Below the pieces are notes generated by a model, which searched no databases, was not told the DNA's origin, and worked only from the letters and a program-made list of their open reading frames with translations. Shown in pieces: positions 1 to 5,294 of a stretch of DNA of 6,049 nt (the stretch's first letter is position 1; each line of letters starts with the position of its first letter). A program made the translations under genes and the position numbers. The stretch covers positions 1 through 6,049 of the forward strand of contig JAOPVD010000134.1 of the NCBI GenBank assembly GCA_025966295.1. Reading direction: 5' to 3'. Source of the stretch: Frankiales bacterium. GTDB taxonomy: Bacteria > Actinomycetota > Actinomycetes > Mycobacteriales > SCTD01.

Positions 1-54
1 GTCCTTCTCCTCGACGCGGATCTTGTAGGGCCCGCGGTAGACCATGGCGTGCAC
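1..54 (-). CDS. Zinc-dependent alcohol/formaldehyde dehydrogenase, N-terminal fragment
   Basis: Only the first 18 codons lie in the window; the gene continues past the left edge. The peptide reads MHAMVYRGPYKIRVEEKD. This matches the opening beta-strand of zinc-dependent medium-chain dehydrogenases, especially the type annotated as glutathione-independent formaldehyde dehydrogenase, whose N-termini follow the pattern M-x-A-x-V-Y-x-G-P-x-x-V-x-V-E-E. These enzymes are cytosolic NAD(P)-dependent oxidoreductases. The catalytic zinc ligands and Rossmann fold would be outside the window and cannot be checked. The GTG at 54 is chosen as start, not the ATG at 45, because a strong GAGGAGG lies 6 nt upstream and because the extra residues M-H-A complete the family pattern. 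The gene diverges from the small exported-protein gene at 293 and has no visible link to the signalling genes. The family call is likely; the exact substrate is unknown. Confidence 0.7.
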   Translation of the reverse strand, partial: MHAMVYRGPYKIRVEEKD

Positions 55-60
55 GCTGTG

Positions 61-67
61 CCTCCTC
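61..67 (-). promoter_or_regulatory. Ribosome binding site of the dehydrogenase gene
   Basis: Read on the minus strand this is GAGGAGG, 6 nt before the GTG at 54. It is a near-consensus Shine-Dalgarno sequence and decides the GTG start over the ATG three codons further in. Confidence 0.7.
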
Positions 68-219
68 GACGGATCGTCCGGCGGCGGACCTGAGGGGTCA
101 GTGCCGTCGCCATGGCGGGGGCGTAACCGCCTCCCTCTGACCTAACCACCAGGTTCCACGGCGGGGAGCACGGCCCCTTCGATCTCACAGGAAACGCGCA
201 GGTGCTCCGGGGGGAGGTG

Positions 220-234
220 CCAGGCCGGGCCTGG
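220..234. repeat. Short perfect palindrome, possible operator
   Basis: CCAGGCC-G-GGCCTGG is a 7-bp perfect inverted repeat around one central base. It lies about 60 bp before the ATG of the small exported-protein gene. The size and near-zero spacer fit an operator for a dimeric repressor better than a terminator, since the loop is too small for an RNA hairpin without opening inner pairs. High local GC makes a chance origin quite possible. Confidence 0.3.
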
Positions 235-292
235 AGGCTCTCGTCATCGGTCCACTCGGACCTTGACCCTGATCCGAAGGAGCACTCCCGTC

Positions 293-646
293 ATGACCGT
301 CCGTACCTTCTCCGCCCGCAAGGCCCTCGCGGGCGTGTCCCTGGTCGCCTGCGGCCTCGTCGCCGGCGGCACCCTCGCCGCGGTCGGCACCGCGAGCGCG
401 GCCGACTCGACCACGGCCGGCACCACCTCGAGCAGCACGAGCCCGACCAGGGCCGCGGAGACCGCGCTGACCGGCGACACCCTGGCGAAGGTGAAGGCCG
501 CGGTGCTGGCCAAGTACGCCGGTGCGACCTTCGACCGGGTCGAGACCGACAACGACGGGGTGTACGAGGCGCACATCGTCACCAAGGCCGGGGACCGGGT
601 CACCGTCGAGCTCGACAAGGCGTACGCCGTCAGCGGCACCGAGTAG
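293..646 (+). CDS. Small exported PepSY-like domain protein
   Basis: A 117-residue protein. Residues 1-37 look like a Sec signal peptide: basic start (R4, R9, K10), hydrophobic core 11-31 and an A-S-A-A cleavage region near 35-37. A linker rich in Ser, Thr and Ala covers about 38-57. Residues 58-117 resemble a single PepSY domain: an L-T-G-D-T-x-x-K-V opening, a helix with K-Y-x-G-A, then strands around V-E-T-D-x-D-G-V-Y-E-A-H and V-T-V-E-L-D ending in G-T-E. PepSY domains occur in secreted or membrane proteins and are thought to bind or inhibit proteases; no enzymatic residues are expected. L-V-A-C at 17-20 resembles a lipobox, but the sequence after it stays hydrophobic, so ordinary signal peptidase cleavage near 36 is more likely. 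The ATG at 293 is preceded by GAAGGAG with a 10-nt spacer; a TTG at 263 lacks support. The gene appears monocistronic, and its function is not known. Confidence 0.8.
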   Translation: MTVRTFSARKALAGVSLVACGLVAGGTLAAVGTASAADSTTAGTTSSSTSPTRAAETALTGDTLAKVKAAVLAKYAGATFDRVETDNDGVYEAHIVTKAGDRVTVELDKAYAVSGTE

Positions 647-656
647 CTCACCCGCG

Positions 657-694
657 AGCGGCGGGACCTTCACCCCCCGGGAGGTCCCGCCGCT
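657..694. terminator. Long GC-rich hairpin between convergent genes
   Basis: AGCGGCGGGACC (657-668) and GGTCCCGCCGCT (683-694) form a perfect 12-bp stem. T-A, T-G and C-G pairs can extend it inward, leaving an 8-nt loop. It sits 10 nt after the stop of the exported-protein gene and 11 nt from the stop of the convergent response regulator gene. There is no T-run on either side, so it is a bidirectional, U-less terminator of the kind common in actinobacteria, or an RNA 3'-end stabiliser. Confidence 0.75.
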
Positions 695-705
695 GCACCG
701 CGTCT

Positions 706-1899
706 TCAGGGCGTGCGGGACTGGCTGACCAGGATGGAGCCTTGCAGGCCGCTCTGCCGGATGTGGTTCTCCAGCCGTCGGACGACGGTCTCGGTCACGA
801 CGCTGCCGCGGCCCAGCAGCAGCATCCCCTGACCGTTCACCACGTCATCCATGAGGATCATCCCAGGACGAAGGTCGACCACCGAGACCTCGACAGGCAC
901 GTCCGTGGTGTCGCCGTCGACGATGTGCAGGCCCTGCCAGGCGTCGAGGACGGCCGGGTCGTAGGCCCCGCGTGCCTGGCGCAGCCGCTCGATCGCGGCA
1001 AGGGCCGGAACCCGTTGCGACCGCAGGGTGTCGAAGTCGGTGGCGACGCGCAGGATGCGGGACACCAGCGGGATGTCCTGGCCGGCTGGGGCGCCGGGCG
1101 GCCTCCCCACTCCGTCGTAGCGAAGCCGCTGCTGCCCGAGGGCGGTGACGACGCCCTGGAGGCGAGGGATGCTGGCCAGCAGGCTCTGGCTCACCTCGGG
1201 GATGCGGGCCAGCATGTCGCGCTCTTCGGCGGACAGTGGCTGCCCGCGGTCCATCTTCTGCAGCACCTGCACCGGCAAGGTGACCGCACCGATCTGGGCG
1301 AGCATGCCGGTGACCTCCACCTCCCAGTCACGCTTGCCGATCATCGTCGCGGCCAGCTCGGTCACGATCTCCGAGATCCGGACCGCGCGGCTGAAGGCCT
1401 CCGGGTGGGCGAGCGCCAGGACATCGATGAGTGACTTGACGGCGCCGCGCAGGGTCTGCTCGAGCAGCTCCTTCTCGAGCGTGACGAAGCGGTGATGCTG
1501 CACCGCGTCAGCGAGCGTGCTCAACATCTGCTCCGGTGAGCAGGGCTTGGTGAGGAAGCGGAAGACCTGCCCGTCGTTGACGGCCGCGATGGCCGAGCTC
1601 ATGTCTGCCTGGCCCGTCAGCAGCAGCCGCACGGTGTCCGGTGTCCGCCGCCGGACCTCCGCGAGGAAGCTCGCCCCGTCGGTGCCGGGCATCTGCATGT
1701 CCGAGACGACGACGGCGAAGGGCCCGCCGCCGGCCATCACGGCGAGGGCGTCATCCGCGCTCGTGGCGGTGGAGACGTCGAAGCGGCCACGGAGCTGCCG
1801 ACGCAGGCCGTCGAGCACGGCCACGTCGTCGTCCACCAGGAGCAGCCGGGGTAGGTCCCCGGTCCGCGGCGCCGACCGGGGCGCCGTCCACGTGGTCAT
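706..1899 (-). CDS. Response regulator: receiver plus degenerate HD-GYP-like domain
   Basis: A 397-residue soluble protein. Residues 16-135 form a receiver with all key residues: acidic pocket D23-D25, phospho-acceptor D67 in V-V-V-S-D-M-Q-M-P-G, T95 and K118. A helical linker (about 135-155) leads to an HD-GYP-like region (about 155-300) that aligns with RpfG-type regulators. The usual ligand motifs are replaced: H-S-x-R-V is F-S-R-A-V (169-173), H-D is A-Q (201-202), H-P-E is I-P-E (233-235), and H-H-E-R-W-D-G-S-G-Y-P is Q-R-L-R-Y-D-G-V-G-R-P (257-267). Residues 333-392 form an extension with V-x-L-R-P-G-M, seen in HD-GYP regulators. True HD-GYP domains hydrolyse cyclic-di-GMP; this one most likely cannot and may be a binding module. 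The ATG at 1899 has AGGGAG 7 nt upstream. A start at 1950 would lie inside the putative promoter. It diverges from the kinase operon, which has no other nearby kinase, so that kinase is a candidate phosphodonor. Confidence 0.85.
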   Translation of the reverse strand: MTTWTAPRSAPRTGDLPRLLLVDDDVAVLDGLRRQLRGRFDVSTATSADDALAVMAGGGPFAVVVSDMQMPGTDGASFLAEVRRRTPDTVRLLLTGQADMSSAIAAVNDGQVFRFLTKPCSPEQMLSTLADAVQHHRFVTLEKELLEQTLRGAVKSLIDVLALAHPEAFSRAVRISEIVTELAATMIGKRDWEVEVTGMLAQIGAVTLPVQVLQKMDRGQPLSAEERDMLARIPEVSQSLLASIPRLQGVVTALGQQRLRYDGVGRPPGAPAGQDIPLVSRILRVATDFDTLRSQRVPALAAIERLRQARGAYDPAVLDAWQGLHIVDGDTTDVPVEVSVVDLRPGMILMDDVVNGQGMLLLGRGSVVTETVVRRLENHIRQSGLQGSILVSQSRTP

Positions 1900-1949
1900 G
1901 CTGCAGCTCCCTGTCCTCGCGCGGTTCTCGGCTCCCTGCCCACGGGGCA

Positions 1950-1975
1950 ATCGGCGGCTGGCGGTCCGGGTTGAG
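1950..1975 (-). promoter_or_regulatory. Putative FliA (flagellar sigma) promoter of the minus-strand regulator
   Basis: On the minus strand CTCA (1975-1972) is followed by 16 nt and then GCCGAT (1955-1950). This fits the flagellar sigma class (enterobacterial -10 GCCGATAA; as I recall, CTCA-N15-17-GCCGAA in motile actinomycetes). Transcription would begin near 1942-1944, giving a leader of about 45 nt to the ATG at 1899. No sigma-70-like promoter was obvious as an alternative. The call rests on motif match and position only. Confidence 0.5.
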
Positions 1976-2017
1976 GAATAGCGCGCCGCTCGTCTCCGGG
2001 TGCGTATCCCTCAACTC
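1968..2017. repeat. Imperfect inverted repeat holding both divergent -35 elements
   Basis: GGGTTGAGGAATA (1968-1980) and TATCCCTCAACTC (2005-2017) are inverted copies matching at 11 of 13 positions, separated by 24 bp. Each arm contains the CTCA of one putative FliA promoter. The symmetry extends beyond CTCA to TATYCCTCAACYC, so it may reflect an extended -35 signature, a duplicated promoter, or an operator for a dimeric regulator controlling both directions. Confidence 0.5.
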
Positions 2018-2035
2018 GCCCGGTCGGTGTCCGAT
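2010..2035 (+). promoter_or_regulatory. Putative FliA (flagellar sigma) promoter of the kinase operon
   Basis: CTCA (2010-2013), a 16-nt spacer and TCCGAT (2030-2035) mirror the minus-strand element at 1950-1975, with the same spacer and an almost identical -35 flank. The -10 half differs from the expected GCCGA(A/T) at its first base. Transcription would begin near 2042-2044, about 45 nt before the GTG at 2088 and after the alternative ATG at 2034, so it also argues for the GTG start. Confidence 0.45.
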
Positions 2036-2087
2036 GTGGGCACCAGAGCCAGCCGTCGCGACCCTGAAGGAGGCATGGAGCAGCGTC

Positions 2088-3686
2088 GTGAGCCAGTCGG
2101 AGACACACAGCGAGTCGTTCGAGACGACACCCGCCGGCGCGTTCCAGGAGCTCGCGACGCTTGCCGCGCACGCGGCGCGTGCCGACCTCGGGTGGGTCTC
2201 GCTGGTCGGCCAGGGCCTCGCCTGCGCGAGCGTCTCGCCGGGCCATGATCCGCAGCGGCTACGCGCGCTCGCCCAGGACAGCCCCCTTTCCGGGCTGGTC
2301 GAGCCGCTCGTCGTCCTCGATGCTGGCGGTGAGCCGCGGTTCGCCGCCGGCGTGCCGTTGATGGCGGCGGACGGGCGCGTGGTCGGGGCCCTGTGCGTCG
2401 CCGACCTGGCCGCGCGGGCCCGCTTCGACGACACGGAGGTCGCGGCCCTCGCTGCACTGGCTCGGCTGGTGATGAGCCAGCTGCGCCTGCAGGACCTGCG
2501 GCGGCAGCACGAAGCCGTCCTGCGCGCAGCCGGCCAGGTCTGCTTCCGCACCGACACGGAGGGCGCCCTGGTCGAGCTCAGCCCGTCCTGGACGGACCTG
2601 ACCGGTCAGGACCGGTCGGCCGCGCTGGGCCGGCCGCTCGCGGACTTGGTCTCCCCGGCCGACCGAGTGGCGGTCAGCGCCATGCTCGCTCCGCTGGGGG
2701 AGGGACGGAGCGAGCGCCTCGACTGCAGCCTCGTGCGGCAGTCGGGCCCCGCCATCCCGGTCGAGCTGGCGGTGGGGTCGTTGCCGGACGGCCTAGGGGC
2801 CTCGGGGGCTGTCGGCGTCCTCACCGATCTGCGCGACCGCCGCCGGCGCGAGATGGCGAACGGTCACGACGCCAAGCTGGAGGCGCTCGGGCGGCTGTCC
2901 GCGGGCATCGCGCACGAGATCAACACACCGATCCAGTTCGTCGGCGACAACACCCGGTTCCTCGCCGAGGCCTACGAGGACATGATGCAGCTGCTCCTGA
3001 CGTACCGGGGCTGCCTGGACCGGTCCGCGAGCGAGCCGCCGTCGCAAGAGCAGTGGGAGCTCATCGCCGCTGCGGAGCAGAAGGCCGACCTCGCCTACCT
3101 GTCGGCCGAGGTGCCCTCCGCGGTGGCACAGAGCCTGGAAGGTATCGAGCGGGTCGCCTCCCTGGTCCAGGCCATGAAGGCGTTCAGCTACAAGGATGCC
3201 GTCGAGCGGTCCTACGCAGACCTCAACGAGGCGCTCCGCACGACCTGCACGGTGGCGCGCAACGAGACCAAGTACGTCGCCGAGGTCATCCTCGACCTGG
3301 AGGAGGTGCCGCCACTGCTGTGTCACATCGGCGACCTGAACCAGGTGTTCCTGAACCTGCTGGTCAATGCCGCCGACGCCCTCCGGGAGCAGGGCGAGGA
3401 CCTGGCGACGGGCGAGATCCGGGTCAGCACCCGAGTGGACGGCGGCGACGTCGTCGTCACGGTCGCCGACAACGCAGGCGGCATTCCCGAGGAGATCCAG
3501 GACAAGGTCTTCGAGCCGTTCTTCACCACGAAGGAGGTCGGACGCGGCACGGGTCAGGGCCTGGCCCTCGCGCGGGCCGTGGTCCACGACAAGCACGGCG
3601 GCACGATCACGCTCTGCTCGGAGCTGGGCAAGGGCAGCGAGTTCGTCATCCGCCTGCCCCTTTTCGGACCCGGTGTGGTCCGCTGA
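2088..3686 (+). CDS. Soluble GAF-PAS sensor histidine kinase
   Basis: A 532-residue cytosolic kinase with no transmembrane segment. Residues about 15-135 resemble a GAF domain (V-P-L-M-A-A-D-G-R-V-V-G-A-L-C-V, 89-104) and about 141-250 a PAS domain, so the signal is probably intracellular. The H-box is G-I-A-H-E-I-N-T-P with phospho-acceptor H276. The stretch to G-I-E-R-V-A-S-L-V (352-360) is about 40 residues longer than in a minimal dimerisation domain, a form seen in kinases with the H-E-I-N-T-P-I-Q-x-V-G-D-N-T motif. The ATPase domain has an N-box (N427), G1 D-N-A-G-G-I-P (461-467), F-box F-E-P-F-F-T-T (475-481) and G2 G-R-G-T-G-Q-G-L (485-492). All catalytic motifs are present. The GTG at 2088 is chosen because GGAG lies 7 nt upstream. 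The in-frame ATG at 2034 has no Shine-Dalgarno sequence and overlaps the putative -10. It is the first gene of the operon; likely partners are the two downstream regulators. Confidence 0.88.
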   Translation: MSQSETHSESFETTPAGAFQELATLAAHAARADLGWVSLVGQGLACASVSPGHDPQRLRALAQDSPLSGLVEPLVVLDAGGEPRFAAGVPLMAADGRVVGALCVADLAARARFDDTEVAALAALARLVMSQLRLQDLRRQHEAVLRAAGQVCFRTDTEGALVELSPSWTDLTGQDRSAALGRPLADLVSPADRVAVSAMLAPLGEGRSERLDCSLVRQSGPAIPVELAVGSLPDGLGASGAVGVLTDLRDRRRREMANGHDAKLEALGRLSAGIAHEINTPIQFVGDNTRFLAEAYEDMMQLLLTYRGCLDRSASEPPSQEQWELIAAAEQKADLAYLSAEVPSAVAQSLEGIERVASLVQAMKAFSYKDAVERSYADLNEALRTTCTVARNETKYVAEVILDLEEVPPLLCHIGDLNQVFLNLLVNAADALREQGEDLATGEIRVSTRVDGGDVVVTVADNAGGIPEEIQDKVFEPFFTTKEVGRGTGQGLALARAVVHDKHGGTITLCSELGKGSEFVIRLPLFGPGVVR

Positions 3687-4852
3687 TGCGCAAGCCCGCC
3701 GTGCTCTTCGTCGACGACGAGGCGAGCATCCTCGACGGGATCCGCCGCTCCCTACGGGGCCGGCGTCACGACTGGGACATGGAGTTCCTCACCAGCGGTG
3801 CCGCCGCTCTCGAGCACCTGTCGCACACGCCGTGTGACGTCGTCGTCTCCGACATGCGGATGCCGGGCATGGACGGCGCCGAGCTGCTGGCCCACATCTG
3901 CCGCCGCCATCCGGGGGTGGCGCGCGTCGTGCTCTCAGGGCACACCGAGCGGGAGGCCGCGGTGCGGGCCTCGGTGGTCGGGCACCGGTTCCTGAACAAA
4001 CCCTGCGAGGGCGATGCCCTGAGCGAGCTGGTCGAGCAGCTCACCAGCGGGATGGACGACCCGTGTGGTGCCGAGCTGCGCCGCAACGCCGGCAGCGTGC
4101 GCTGTCTCCCGGTCCTCCCGGAGCAGATGCAGCGGGTGGCAGCGAGCCTCGCCGCTCCCGACATCGAGCTCGGCGCCGTGATCGAGGCGGTGGTCAACAG
4201 CATCGGTCTGGCCGCCAAGCTGCTGCAGTTGGCGAACTCCAGCTTCTTCGGGTCCAGCCAGCGGGTGACCTCCGTCACGCACGCCGTCACCTCCCTCGGA
4301 CTGCCGACCCTGCAGGCGCTGATCGCGACCGACCCGGGGCTGTGGGCAGCCGACATCACCGATCCCGCCGAGCTGACCCAGCTGACAGCCGTGTGGCGGC
4401 ACTCCATCGCCTCGGCGCGGCTGGTCCGCGAGCTCGCCTCCCCGGGCAACGCGCCCTACAGCGAGGTCGCGGCCCTGCTGCAGGACGTCGGACGGCTTGC
4501 GCCGCTCAGCGCCTCCTGGAGGGAGGAGGACGCTGGTCGGCCCGCCGCGGTGCACAGCGATCAGGTCGGTGCCGACCTGCTTCACCTGTGGGGGCTGCCC
4601 CGCCCCATCGTGGTCGCCGTCGCCGAGCGGTACCTCCCGAAGGACGACTACCCGTACGGCTTGGGCGTGAGTGGCGCCCTCCGGGCTGCAAACCTCCTGC
4701 TGCAGGGAACCGAGTGCGCGGACCCCTACGACACGACGCACGAGAGCGAGCTCGGCCGGCTGCTGGCGCACCCGCAGCTGGTGGCTGCCGACTGCGACTG
4801 GCGGCTGCGCGCGCAGCGGGTGGCGGCCGAAGCGGCGGAGGCTCTCGCATGA
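3686..4852 (+). CDS. Response regulator: receiver plus HDOD output domain
   Basis: A 388-residue soluble protein. The receiver (about 4-122) has acidic D10-D11, phospho-acceptor D56 in V-V-V-S-D-M-R-M-P-G, S84 and K105. An HDOD domain follows (about 138-345), recognised by L-P-V-L-P near 141-145, G-L-A-A-K-L-L-Q-L-A-N-S-S-F-F-G at 174-189, A-V-T-S-L-G-L at 200-206, the W-R-H-S helix at 237-240, and A-L-L-Q-D-V-G (263-269) where active HD proteins have L-L-H-D-I-G. HDOD proteins are non-enzymatic relatives of HD phosphohydrolases found in signalling and motility regulators; their ligand is usually unknown. The ATG shares its A with the TGA of the kinase gene and lacks a clear Shine-Dalgarno sequence, so translation is probably coupled and the kinase is its likely phosphodonor. 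Its receiver resembles that of the divergent regulator (V-D-D-x-x-x-x-L-D-G-x-R-R-x-L-R-G-R in both), suggesting common ancestry. Confidence 0.88.
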   Translation: MRKPAVLFVDDEASILDGIRRSLRGRRHDWDMEFLTSGAAALEHLSHTPCDVVVSDMRMPGMDGAELLAHICRRHPGVARVVLSGHTEREAAVRASVVGHRFLNKPCEGDALSELVEQLTSGMDDPCGAELRRNAGSVRCLPVLPEQMQRVAASLAAPDIELGAVIEAVVNSIGLAAKLLQLANSSFFGSSQRVTSVTHAVTSLGLPTLQALIATDPGLWAADITDPAELTQLTAVWRHSIASARLVRELASPGNAPYSEVAALLQDVGRLAPLSASWREEDAGRPAAVHSDQVGADLLHLWGLPRPIVVAVAERYLPKDDYPYGLGVSGALRAANLLLQGTECADPYDTTHESELGRLLAHPQLVAADCDWRLRAQRVAAEAAEALA

Positions 4853-4874
4853 GCCACCGCAGGACGACGTCCAG

Positions 4875-4889
4875 CCCTCTTCGGGAGGG
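4875..4889 (+). promoter_or_regulatory. Small hairpin over the ribosome binding site of the CheY-like gene
   Basis: CCCTC (4875-4879) and GAGGG (4885-4889) can pair around the loop TTCGG. The right arm is part of GGGAGGGG, the Shine-Dalgarno sequence for the ATG at 4896. Ribosomes finishing the upstream gene at 4852 could influence the hairpin. With only 5 pairs it may equally be a chance result of GC-rich sequence. Confidence 0.35.
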
Positions 4890-4895
4890 GCAGCC

Positions 4896-5279
4896 ATGCC
4901 ACACGTCCTGATCGTCGACGACGACGCCTTCATCCGCGACCTGATCGCCGACATCCTCGGACTGGAGGGCTACACCGTCCGGGCCGCGGTGGACGGTCTG
5001 GCCGGCGTACGGGAGTACACGGCGCTGCGACCGGACTGCGTGGTGCTGGACGTGATGATGCCGGGGATAAACGGCTTCGAGGTGCTCCGGCAGATGCGGT
5101 GCGTCGACGACCTGCCGGTGCCCGTCATCATGCTCACGGCGGCCGGCGAGCCCGAGTCCGAGCGGGAGGCCTGGGTAGGAGGAGCGGACTTCTTCCTCCA
5201 GAAGCCCTTCGAGGCGGAGCAGCTCGTCGAGGTGATGGAGTCGCTGCTGAGCGACAGCCCGCTGCGTCCGTCGCTGTGA
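4896..5279 (+). CDS. CheY-like single-domain response regulator
   Basis: A 127-residue protein consisting only of a receiver domain. Key residues are present: acidic D8-D9, phospho-acceptor D52 in V-V-L-D-V-M-M-P-G, T81 in M-L-T-A-A, and K103 in Q-K-P-F. There is no DNA-binding or enzymatic output, so it must act by protein contact, like CheY at the flagellar motor, or as a phosphate shuttle or sink. The sequence does not distinguish these, so no gene symbol is given. The ATG at 4896 follows a strong GGGAGGGG with a 5-nt spacer. It lies 43 nt after the HDOD regulator and is the last gene of the operon, probably sharing the upstream kinase. Its stop is only 15 bp from the stop of convergent csrA. 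Because flagellar genes adjoin, a role at the motor or in chemotaxis is reasonable but inferred. Confidence 0.88.
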   Translation: MPHVLIVDDDAFIRDLIADILGLEGYTVRAAVDGLAGVREYTALRPDCVVLDVMMPGINGFEVLRQMRCVDDLPVPVIMLTAAGEPESEREAWVGGADFFLQKPFEAEQLVEVMESLLSDSPLRPSL

Positions 5280-5294
5280 CAGGCAGGGGGCCGG

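Larger units (their letters stand above)
55..292. other. Divergent intergenic region, dehydrogenase / small exported protein
   Basis: About 240 bp lie between the GTG of the dehydrogenase (minus) and the ATG at 293 (plus). Promoters for both genes should be here, but no convincing -35/-10 pair was found on either strand. It holds the dehydrogenase RBS at 61-67, a palindrome at 220-234 and the GAAGGAG Shine-Dalgarno sequence at 276-282 of the plus-strand gene. Open frames crossing it have neither a ribosome binding site nor a recognisable product. Confidence 0.6.

Noticed and set aside
255..278. CTCG-N14-TCCGAA resembling a FliA element before the exported-protein gene.
   Set aside because: The -35 half and spacing are off, and the -10 would overlap the Shine-Dalgarno sequence, putting transcription start at or after the ATG.
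263..292. TTG start extending the exported protein by 10 residues.
   Set aside because: The ATG at 293 has GAAGGAG upstream and begins a normal signal peptide. The extension would translate through that RBS.
202..1434. A 410-codon plus-strand open frame.
   Set aside because: It is out of frame with the PepSY-like gene and antisense to the response regulator. The translation is Arg/Gly/His-rich with no family motif, typical of a high-GC shadow frame.
1900..1950. Alternative upstream start (1950) for the minus-strand regulator.
   Set aside because: It lacks a good Shine-Dalgarno sequence, would overlap the putative -10 element, and adds 17 residues outside the receiver fold.
1641..2087. Upstream extension of the kinase open frame.
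   Set aside because: It overlaps the divergent regulator and the promoter region, is Arg/Ser-rich, and lacks a ribosome binding site. It is stop-free only because of GC content.
2793..3596. Long minus-strand open frame inside the kinase gene.
   Set aside because: The opposite strand encodes clear kinase motifs, and this translation has no recognisable domain.
2393..3685. Upstream extension of the HDOD regulator frame across the kinase gene.
   Set aside because: It is an Arg/Gly/Pro-rich shadow of the kinase frame. The receiver begins exactly at the ATG at 3686.
4849..4911. 20-codon frame with ATGA overlap of the HDOD regulator stop.
   Set aside because: Its start overlap looks attractive, but it has no Shine-Dalgarno sequence of its own, runs over the next gene's RBS and start, and encodes a featureless peptide. 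A coupling role is possible but unsupported.
5280..5294. Possible terminator between the CheY-like gene and csrA.
   Set aside because: Only a 4-bp TGAC/GTCA pairing was found with no T-run, too weak to call.
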